NCBI GenBank assembly: GCA_023014485.1
Contig: JAJOZX010003213.1
Span: 281,501-345,500 of the forward strand
DNA length: 64,000 nt
From: Bathynomus jamesi
Lineage: Eukaryota > Arthropoda > Malacostraca > Isopoda > Cirolanidae
Direction: 5' to 3'
Positions 56,127-64,000 of this stretch are shown piece after piece. The translations under genes were made by a program, and so were the position numbers. The first letter of the stretch is position 1. Each line of letters begins with the position of its first letter. Under the pieces are notes generated by a model. That model had not been told where the DNA came from. It saw only the letters and a program-made list of their open reading frames with translations, and did no database searches.

Positions 56127-56183
56127 TGTATATATATATATATTCCTAGAAGAGTTCCTTGTTCCATGCACGGTCTGTATATA

Positions 56184-56419
56184 TTAGGTCATCCCATAAG
56201 TAATGCGGCATTTAAAAAAAAAAAAATTTCCATTTTTATCATTATTTTACGGATAGAAATCAAACAACTCCTTGAAGTTATTTATATTTAAATAAATATT
56301 ATTTAAATATTTATTTAAATATAAATAACTTCAGAGTTGTTTGATTTATATCCGTAAAATAATCATAAAAATGGAAAAAAAAAAAATTTTAAATGCCGCA
56401 TTACTTATGGAATGACCTA

Positions 56420-56420
<1 letters not shown>
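56184..56420. mobile_element. mariner-type foldback MITE
   Basis: A palindrome of about 237 bp. The arms start TTAGGTCATCCCATAAGTAA and both contain TGCGGCATTT, the typical pattern of mariner TIRs. It is flanked by TA-rich DNA and has no ORF. Confidence 0.75.
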
Positions 56421-56465
<45 letters not shown>

Positions 56466-56567
56466 ATATATATATATGAAAATTATTTCACGAAAGTGAC
56501 ACGTGAAAAATATTTATGATGAATAAAACCACGAAGGGAAAAGAAACACAAAGTGGTGCTCAAGCGC

Positions 56568-56589
56568 TTTCGTCTGATGACATCCTCAG
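56568..56589 (-). ncRNA. candidate hammerhead ribozyme core
   Basis: On the minus strand CTGAGGA (CUGANGA box), a GTC-ATCA-GAC hairpin and GAAA occur in the right order, on the coding strand of the PLE and at its 3' repeat, where PLEs are known to carry hammerhead motifs. The first stem II pair is not canonical (U-C), and I could not delimit stem III or the cleavage site, so it may be a decayed copy. Confidence 0.3.
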
Positions 56590-57498
56590 GAACACTGAAG
56601 TAAAAGGAGAGTTCAAGACAATATATAGGTTACAAAAATATATATACAGTATATATATAAATATATATAGTAAGTATAGAAATAAAAATTGTATGAGGAG
56701 CAAACACATTTGTACGGAATAATAATTTTAGAACTTTGCCCGAAATTCAACATAAATTCAAATGGCTTGTTTACAACCAATTTTTTATAGTTATTGTCTG
56801 AGTGATACATAGGTCACAAAAGAACAAAGAAAAGAAAATAAATATAAATTGGAAGCGAAAATAGATAAAAAAAAATTACAAACTAATGCCTAAATGATAT
56901 ATAGGTCACAACCGAAATACATAAAGAAATAAACCCGCGGATAAAAACAAAAAATTGTAAGTGGAGCATACAAATTCAAGTTCAATTGGAAGGTTTACAA
57001 TCAATTTAATAGATGATGCCAAAATGATATATATGTCACAAAGAAATAAAATAAAGAAATAAGCCTACAAAATAAATTGAAACATAAATTGTAAGAGAAA
57101 CAAATTTTTAAGGGAAAAAAATACCAAAGGTTTTTATAGTTATTGTCTGAGTCATACATGGGTCACAAAAGAATAAAAAAGTACAAATACTGTAAATATG
57201 AACAGGAAAACAAAATGATGCCTAAATGAATATAAAGAACTATAAGAATATATACGACATATATAGGATATATATACGACATATATAAGCAATATATAAG
57301 GAATATATATATATATATACATAAGGAAAAAAATTACCAAAGGTTTTTATAGTTATTTTCTGAATGACACACAGGTCACAAAAGAATAAAGAAATAAAAA
57401 TAAATATAAATTGGAAAAAATTACAACTGATGCCTCAATGATTTATAAAAAAAAAATATAAGAAATAAATACATGTACACATATACACATATATATAC

Positions 57499-57499
<1 letters not shown>

Positions 57500-57560
<61 letters not shown>
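57500..57560. repeat. (TA)n microsatellite
   Basis: About 30 TA units in the PLE 3' region. Confidence 0.92.
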
Positions 57561-57562
<2 letters not shown>

Positions 57563-57889
57563 AAATACGCATACAACAATAAATTGAAAAATAAAATTGT
57601 AAGAAAAGCATACAAATTTATAAGGAAAACGAGACAAAACCAAAAAAAAAATTTTACCAAAGGTTTAGCAGCCTGCCCTTCTTGTTTAATTCCATTCTGA
57701 AGGAATTCAGAGCAACGGGATCGAGTTGAAACAGACCTTTACTCATGTTAATGTTATTTGTAAGTTGAATTATAGCAGACTCAAGAATATTTCTATTAAC
57801 AATGTTGCTAGAGTTAAACAAAATTAAACCAAACTGAAGCATTATTCCAATCAATGCAATGGGATAACTATGACAAATGTACAAAAAGG

Positions 57890-59272
57890 GCACTGGACAA
57901 CTGTCCCGTTCTAACGGAATATTGTTGCTGTTTTACACGCGTTTGCAAATCCTTTCCCGTCTGTCCTATTTAAAAGGAATCACATTGTTTACACCCAATT
58001 TTATAGATAATGCCTAAATTATTGGTAGGGCTATTTTTTACTATGATATTTTTCACAATATTGTTATATGAAAAAACTACACTAATATCCAAAAGTTTAA
58101 GTACATTAGCAATGCCTAAGAAGCCCGGGAAAAATGGAAGTACTAAAATATTCTTGGACAAGGTGCGAGTGTTATTATTCACACGATAGAAGGTTCGTTT
58201 AGCCTTATTAAGACAAGATTCCATGAACGCAGATGGGTAAGACAGCTCACTTCCAATACCGTTGATATTTTCCAATTCGGCATCGATGTATTCTGGACTG
58301 GCGATCCTAAGAGCGCGGAGAAACATTAAGGAAAATATGGCCTTCTTAATAGGGATGTCATGTCCAGAGTAAAAGTGTACGTAGGACAAATTGTTTGTTT
58401 TTTCCGATAGATACTAAACTTAAAACCTGGGCTATCCCTATATACACACACATCCGAAAACGGGATTGGGTTGTCTTGTTCCACTTCCAAAGTAAACTTA
58501 ATGGAGGGGACTTGATCATTTAACTGCAGGAGGAAGTCATCCAGGTCACGATTCATGGGCCAGATACACAAAATATCGTCGACTACCGCAACCATGGGAT
58601 GCCAACCCCCAGGATTCTCGGAATGTAAGTAATTTCAAAAAACTCCATATAAATATTGGGGAGGAGGGGCGACAAAGGGCTGCCCATGGCCATCCCAAAA
58701 ACTTGTTGCTAATGCTCGCCATTGAAAGTGAATTTACAATCCTTGATACAAAGCTTAATAAGTTCCAAAACAATGTGTGAAGGTAGTGGCAGATAATACT
58801 TATGTAATTCTCGGGCGATAAAGTCAAGCATATCGTCAATCGGCACTGTTGTGAACAATGAACAAACGTCAAAACTAATCAATCTGTCGTTGGTATCAGT
58901 GCGAACATTATTCAATTTTTCAGTAAGATCCATGGAATTTTTTACATGTGAATCAGAGATAGTTCCAAGAATGGGGGACAAGACATTGACAAGCCATTTG
59001 GAGAGTTTATAGGTAATAGAGCCCACCGAGCTAATAATAGGGCGCATATGGTTGCCAGGTTTGTGGGTTTTAATAAGACCATAAAGGTAAGGAAGAGAAG
59101 GTGAAGTGGACAAGAAAAGGGGAATTAAGTCCTTATGATCTTTGAGAATGCGTTTCAAGCCACTATTGAATGATTTGATGACATCATCCTGCGGGTTCTT
59201 CCTAAGTTTCACGTATGTGGCGGGGTCCTGAAGCAGCTCGTTCATCTTTCCAATGTCGTCCACTTTGTCCAT
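57890..59272 (-). pseudogene. PLE reverse transcriptase and GIY-YIG endonuclease
   Basis: The RT starts with PYLYGLIKTHKPGNHMRPI and GSITYKLSKWLVNVLSP (59272-58709), then LISFDVCSLFTTVP. The catalytic block VDDILCIWP lies in 58595-58326; 58389-57970 holds the connector and the endonuclease start (GIIYKIGCKQCDSF). The following YIG motif has a stop (TAA) in place of its Tyr codon at about 57975. At least three frame changes. PLEs lack the retroviral/LINE endonuclease and use GIY-YIG cleavage. Confidence 0.85.
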
Positions 59273-59642
59273 AATGATTATGGTGTTGGCCTTGTCTGCT
59301 TTAGTAATATGGAGCTCACTATCTTTTTTTTAATTGTGAAAGGCTATTGCGAAAACGTTTAGGAAAGCTATCTTCGTAAGTAATATTCGCTGCACCATAG
59401 ACCTATTTTATAGGTTTATTTCTTTATTTACCATAGACCTATTTTATAGGTTTATTTCTTTATTGTATTTCTTTGACATATATATCATTTTGGCATCATC
59501 TATTAAATTGATTGTAAACCTTCCAATTGAACTTGAATTTGTATGCTCCGCTTACAATTTTTTATGTTTTTATCCGCGGGTTTATTTCTTTATGTATTTC
59601 GGTTGTGACCTATATATCATTTAGGCTTAAATAGTATGCAAC

Positions 59643-60510
59643 ATGGCGCCTAACCACTTCTATGTCACACTCCCGTCCTCTTTTCTGTCTGTACATCCTA
59701 ACCAAACCCTAGCCAACTTTGTGACAGAATTCCACGGTCCAATTGAATTGGAGCGTGATTCGTATGAGGTAGATTTATGTGAACTCCAGTTAGCCACCAA
59801 ATTTTTAACTCTTGAAAATGATCAGATCATATTTCTAGTCCTTAGAAGAGTCGATGAGTGTGAAAAATTAGGCATAACCTTAGACAATACTATGCAATCA
59901 GTCCTGTTCGGTGAGGTACAGTACTATACTACAAATGTAACACTAGGAATCGGTCATTATGACAGAGCCATGGACATTGTGGCGGGGTTAAACAAAAGTC
60001 TTAGAAAGTCGTACCTGACAAATGATTTACTTTTTGAAGATGTAAACATAGATACGCCTGTACGCACGTTGAAGTTAAAATCAACGCTTAGTAGAAATAT
60101 TAAAGATAATGAGCTGTTCTTAATTGTGGCCGAGGGTCGATATAGTGCAGCTCTCCAAAGAGATACCTTTGATGAGGCACAACATGACTTGTCCAGCTTA
60201 ATGTATCAGTTGAAATTGGAGAAATTGTGTGAAAGCTACCCATCCCCAGACATGTGCTATATTTACAGCAATATCGTAGAGCATCAATTTGTTGGGGACA
60301 CCCAGGCACCCCTGCTGCGCATTGCACACATCCCTAACCATAGAGGGAAAAGTTTGAGCATTACATATGACAAGCCCCATTATGTGAGTGTTACGACTGA
60401 TCTATTAACCAATATCTCGATATATATATATAAGAACGATTGAGGAAAAAAAATTCCCATTCGGTGATGGGAGCTTAACAGTGAAGCTACACTTTAGTCG
60501 CTTTCAGTTA
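59643..60510 (+). pseudogene. penton-like minor capsid protein (Polinton), nearly intact
   Basis: 266 open codons from ATG 59643 (MAPNHFYVTLPSS) to a TGA at 60443, containing CYIYSNIVEHQFVGDTQAPL and IAHIPNHRGKSLSITYDKPH. Compared with copy B the last ~20 residues are lost because one extra TA in an ATATATATA run at about 60420-60432 shifts the frame; the continuing codons can be traced to about 60510. Predicted single jelly-roll vertex protein (family knowledge). Confidence 0.78.
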
Positions 60511-60511
60511 T

Positions 60512-60850
60512 AATGATCCAAAGGCCTTTCACAGTCTATCGAGCGTGTGAGTGTGCTTGTATTCATTTTCTTCAACCATACTACGCACCGCTGTCCCACT
60601 GTTGAAGAGGGGGCTAGCTACCTCGGGAGGAATGCGTTACAATCAGGTTTTAACGCGGTAGAAGACATAATGGGTGGAACTAAACCTAAAGAAGCTCTAA
60701 AAAAAATTTAAAACGCACACGCGACGAAATCATCAAAGATGCAAAGAGAAAAATGCGTGGTGGCGGAAAGAAGAAGAAGAGGGTTGACAGGAAGAAGGGG
60801 TTGCCAACACGTGTCGCTAAACGTAAAAGGACATAAAAAAAGAAGTTTTT
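60512..60850 (+). pseudogene. pVI-like basic protein (Polinton)
   Basis: Traces of the start (RPFTVYRACE) and the basic end (TRDEIIKDAKRKMRGGGKKKK at about 60720-60780). Multiple stops and shifts. No open frame over 60 codons remains. Confidence 0.55.
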
Positions 60851-60970
60851 TAACCGTATGAAGCCTATGGCTGATCAGTTTTTTAATTGATATAAGCTGA
60901 GGACACTACTCTCACGAACCGTAGGCTGATTACTACTTATCGAGAGAGGTGGTACTATTTCTGACTCGTC

Positions 60971-62213
60971 ATGGCGCGTTTCATCCATCCCTGTAGTTCA
61001 CAATGTTGTAAATCGGAACTGTCCCTCTTTGATATGCCCCTACTCAGGTTTCTATTAAGCATAGCGACTTTATTACAATTAACCCAGCTCAGGCCCATAC
61101 GTTTTTGATCCGAGCTGCATGCACATGTACGCTAAACTGCGTATAGCCCATTCAGATGGAACGGACTGCGATGATAGTTACTCTGCATACCCTGAAACAA
61201 ACTTTCTACACCCCATATTCAGCCAGTGTGAGGTGTATTTAAATCAATTTAACATCTCGGCAGGAACGGGTTATTATCACATACCAGCCTATCTGGAAAA
61301 TGCCATCAACTTTTCAAAAGAAGCGAAGGACACCTTTTTAACCGCCGAGGGCTATTATCAGACTAAAGATGAAAATAGTATACATGATAAATTTAAAAAT
61401 TCTAAAACAAAGATATACGAGTGTTTTGGGCGTCTTGATACAGACTTCACGTTCCAGAAGAAACTGCTTATGAACGGCGTCGACCTGAAACTAAAGCTCA
61501 ACTGCACGAGTCCTAGGATCTGTATAAATCTGAGACCTGCTCAAGAAGAGTGTGCAAAACCCGTTGTGATTCACATCATGGAGACATATTTACCTGTACG
61601 GCGAGTGAAATTAAGTTCGCCGAAATATGTAGAAATTGAAAAAAATTTAATACACGCAACAGTAAAATACCCAATTAACAGAGTACAGATGAAACTATAC
61701 ACGGTGCCCGCAGGGTTGGCCTCGAAGCAGATAAAAAACGTGGCCCTGGGAGTTCTACCTAAAAGGTTATTAATTGGAATGCAGAATCACGCTTCGACGA
61801 ATGGAAAATATAAAAAGAGCGCCTTTAAATTCGAGAATTTCGGCCTTAAAAATATAACTCTATACGTAAATGGCGTTGCATTGGGCGGGACTATGGTTAC
61901 GGACTACTCATCAGATGCGGGGTTCCCGCTCTGCGCGAAAGCTTATAGTAATGTGGCCCATATTGCCGGTGGCTGTGACGAGCTTGGGTTTGGCGTGACG
62001 CAGAAAGAATTTGTCGAACAATTTAACCTTTACTCATTCGATATTACCTCCGACTTATCTGCTAGTATAAATACACACTTAAGTACACAACAAAGTGGTA
62101 ACATCTCAGTCAGATTGGAATTTGACAACCCTATAGACGCGCCTGTTAGTGTACTAGTGTGTCTCGAATCACAAGCTCTAATAAAAATTGACCGCTTCCG
62201 GACTTTTAAAATC
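60971..62213 (+). pseudogene. major capsid protein (double jelly-roll), Polinton, best copy
   Basis: The ATG at 60971 starts a frame that is lost within 40 codons, and a stretch near 61085 is missing compared with copy B. From 61119 the gene is open for about 365 capsid codons: MHMYAKLRIAHSDGTDCDD, CEVYLNQFNISAGTGYYH, FGRLDTDFTFQKKLLMNGVD, ENFGLKNITLYVNGV and DAPVSVLVCLESQALI. This is the animal Polinton capsid family, usually about 430-450 aa. The frame runs on without the expected stop to 62291 into the protease start. It builds the icosahedral shell. Confidence 0.82.
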
Positions 62214-62605
62214 GACGCGAATACACTCCAGAGAGTAACGAAAAGCGACCGAATCACACGCTCCAAATTTATCGGTGTTTGCAAAGAATGAAACATTGAA
62301 ATTGCCAACTACGAGATATTGGTATAGCCTTATCGTGAACACAGATGTTATTGGTAGTGAGGGGATTCATTGGTTTGCAATCTATTTTAAAAATAGGTAA
62401 GGAATTTACTATTTTGATTCACTCGGCACTCAGCCCTGGAGTGACCCTGTGGTTGTACAATTTATTGAACAGATACATGTCCCTGAAATTGTCTGGAATC
62501 CTTACCGTTTCCAAGAACATTTTAGCAATACTTGTGGCATGTATTGCCTTTCATTTCTAATGCACATGTCACGTGGGAAGGGATTTATAATTTTTTTTTA
62601 AATTA
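62213..62605 (+). pseudogene. adenain-like cysteine protease (Polinton)
   Basis: The N-terminal codons (ANTLQRVTKSDRITRSKF) are fused to the capsid frame because the start ATG became ATC and the capsid stop was shifted away. After 62291 the protease continues in another frame with IVNTDVIGSEGIHWFAIYF (His), a stop (TAG at about 62397) inside the next block, and NTCGMYCLSFLMHMSRGKGF with the catalytic Cys present. Not functional as it stands. Confidence 0.72.
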
Positions 62606-62888
62606 TCCGATTTGTGCGACACTGAGATGAATGATGAAACGGTATGCAGACAAATAAAAAAAAAAGGTCCCCATTTGTTCACGCTCGTTGTATTGTGTAA
62701 AGGTGTATATGTATTTGTATCTATATTGTGTAAAATTTTACGTGTATATACATTTGTAACTGTAAAATGTCTCCATTAAGGCTTATTTAATGGACGCTAG
62801 TTCTGTAAGCCGATTTGTACATGTTTTCTACCATTTAATAAATTAAATGAAAATACAATGTGTTTTGTTCTTAACCACAAAAAACTTA
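62606..62888 (+). other. convergent 3' region between protease and accessory gene
   Basis: AT-rich. It includes AATAAA on the plus strand (62839) and ATTAAA on the complement, plausible poly(A) signals for the two converging genes. The homologous stretch in copy B (22335-23982) contains the Tc1 insertion. Confidence 0.5.
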
Positions 62889-62889
62889 C

Positions 62890-63060
62890 ATTAGTGCCTC
62901 GATGACCTGGCATTCGTTGGACCGGATGTGAGCCAATACCTTGACCCAGGTATTCAGGTCCCTGGGCTGGCTGCGGGGTAAAGCCTCAAAATCATTTATT
63001 CCCCTTTCATCAAAGCTGTCACGAAAAGTTGCTATAACATGATCGGGCTCCGCATCGGTC
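62890..63060 (-). CDS. accessory-gene exon, copy C1
   Basis: 171 nt, open, phase 2 to phase 2. Acceptor TTTCTCCTTGAAG at 63061, donor CTAAT|GTAAGT at 62889. It encodes DHVIATFRDSFDERGINDF and VLAHIRSNECQVIEALM; if not spliced on, TAA follows at once. Homologous to exon 2 of the gene at 21237-22334. Confidence 0.5.
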
Positions 63061-63239
63061 CTTCAAGGAGAAATTAACATGATTAGTTCATACTGATTCT
63101 TTACAATTAAAGTCCATTTTTTCATAAATCGATTTGTGTTCAGAAATCATAGCTCAGTGCTAATGCAAACTATGATATAATTGAGGATACCTGCTAATGA
63201 AACATTTACGATAAAATGTGGAGTAGACAAAAAACCTAC

Positions 63240-63410
63240 ATTAGTTCCTTGATGACCTGGCGTTCGTTGGACCGGATGTGAGCCAATACCTCGACCTCGG
63301 TATTCATGTCACTGGGTTGGCTTTGCGGTAAAGCCTCCAAGTCATTTATTCCCCTTTCATCAAAGCTGTCATGAAAAGTTGCTATAGCACGAACAAGTTC
63401 CGCATCGGAC
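63240..63410 (-). CDS. accessory-gene exon, copy C2
   Basis: 171 nt, open, phase 2 to phase 2. Acceptor TTTCTCCTTAAAG at 63411, donor CTAAT|GTAGGT at 63239. It encodes IATFHDSFDERGINDLEALP and VLAHIRSNERQVIKELM. It lies 5' of C1 on the same strand, separated by 179 nt, so the two form a tandem exon pair. Exon 1 is not visible in the window. Confidence 0.5.
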
Positions 63411-63479
63411 CTTTAAGGAGAAATTAACATGATTAGTTCATACTGAATCATTTAAAGTTAAATTAAATTAAAGCTTAAT

Positions 63480-64000
63480 TATGTCCGGTTAGGCTACGCT
63501 AGGTTAGGTTATATTAAGAGATGAATGGCAAAACGCTGGCCTGTTGGAATCGCCGTTAAACCGTAGGTCTATGGTGGGGTGAAAAGTTTGACCTGGGCTA
63601 CGTTAGGTTAGGTTATATTATACCCGGTTAGGTTACGCTAGGTTAGGCTATATTATGTCCGGTTAGGTTAGGTTATATTATACCCGGTTAGGCTAGGCTA
63701 CATTAGGTTATATGACACCCGTAATGATCCCGGTTGTTAACACATACAACCATATATATATATGGGGAGGGAGCTACAATAAGAGAAAACGCTGGGGTGT
63801 TGGATTCCCCGTTAAGCCGTAGGTCTAGGGTCGGGTGAAAAGTTTGACCTGGGCTAGGTTAGGTTAGATTATATTATACCAGGAATATCACACTTCTATC
63901 GAGTACGGATACAAGTTTCGGATTATTAATTTAGTTCAGGTTAGGTTAGGTTAGGCTACGCTAGGTTAGTTATATTATATCTGGTTAGGCTATGCTAGGT
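63480..64000 (+). repeat. TTAGG-rich tandem region with SINE-like tails
   Basis: Diverged GGTTAGGTTA units alternate with TATATTATACCCGG and similar motifs. Two tails with CCGTAGGTCTA and GGTGAAAAGTTTGACCTGGG (63550-63600, 63805-63860) match the 3' part of the SINE at 38470. No gene. Confidence 0.7.

Larger units (their letters stand above)
56480..59624 (-). mobile_element. Penelope-like element (PLE)
   Basis: The minus-strand pseudogene has PLE-type RT and GIY-YIG endonuclease, flanked by inverted copies of a sequence with AAATGATATATAGGTCACAA (56886-57050, inverse at 59470-59624). The 3' side (56500-57660) consists of 4-5 diverged units around a TAxxTCACAAAAGAATAAAG motif separated by short AT runs. 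The right end adjoins Polinton copy C at 59625. Inverted pLTRs are a known PLE arrangement. Confidence 0.78.
59625..63410 (+). mobile_element. Polinton/Maverick copy C, capsid end
   Basis: The sequence aligns to copies A and B from just upstream of the penton start. Genes: penton, pVI-like, major capsid and protease on plus, then accessory-gene exons on minus. The 5' end is cut by the PLE; everything from integrase to PolB is absent. The right limit is uncertain and may extend past the window. Confidence 0.82.

Overview
The window is a eukaryotic, non-coding-dense genomic segment built almost entirely from transposable elements nested inside one another. I could not identify any ordinary host gene. 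The repeated (TTAGG)n-type tracts (about 46230-46258 and 63480-64000) are the arthropod telomere motif. Long TA, CA and GA microsatellites and the flavour of the LINE reverse transcriptases suggest an arthropod, most plausibly a crustacean such as a decapod; the species is not resolved.

The backbone is three copies of one Polinton/Maverick (adintovirus-like) family. Copy A (1-6221) has, on the minus strand, a packaging ATPase, a small basic/hydrophobic protein, a conserved Polinton protein of unknown function, a DDE integrase with chromodomain, a penton-like protein and a pVI-like basic protein; the 5' part of PolB diverges on the plus strand. The major capsid gene lies just off the left edge. 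Copy B (about 21000-33120) is the most complete: a spliced accessory gene, adenain-like protease, major capsid, pVI-like, penton, integrase, unknown, small protein and ATPase, then PolB (internally deleted) and a run of unrecognised ORFs on the plus strand. Copy C (59625-63410 or beyond) carries penton, pVI-like, major capsid and protease on the plus strand, followed by two tandem copies of the accessory-gene exon on the minus strand. All copies are broken, but different genes survive in each.

Other elements have inserted into or between these copies. A hAT-like element sits in copy A, and a CR1/L2-like LINE (6222 to about 10850) ends exactly in the PolB gene of copy A. A 5.2-kb LTR element with no coding capacity occupies 11352-16555. 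A piggyBac (18111-20744) lies in a satellite array beside a foldback MITE. A Tc1-like element (22369-23718) lies inside copy B. To the right are a solo LTR (33825-34413), a jockey-type LINE fragment (36060-37262), a MULE with TIRs made of tandem 14-mers (37397-38453), a tRNA-derived SINE, an intact mariner-like DD37E transposon (39340-40713) and another LINE (42127-44520). A 10-kb Ty3/Gypsy-type element (44759-54757) lacks most of pol and hosts a LINE and a second composite-TIR element. A hAT (54894-56126), a mariner MITE (56184-56420) and a Penelope-like element (about 56480-59624) abutting copy C follow.

The parts least explained by known families are the accessory genes of the Polinton: the two-exon gene with a symmetric, duplicated ~57-59-codon exon beside the protease (copies B and C), and the ORFs downstream of PolB in copy B, one of which (32030-32734, 234 aa) is intact inside an otherwise decayed element.
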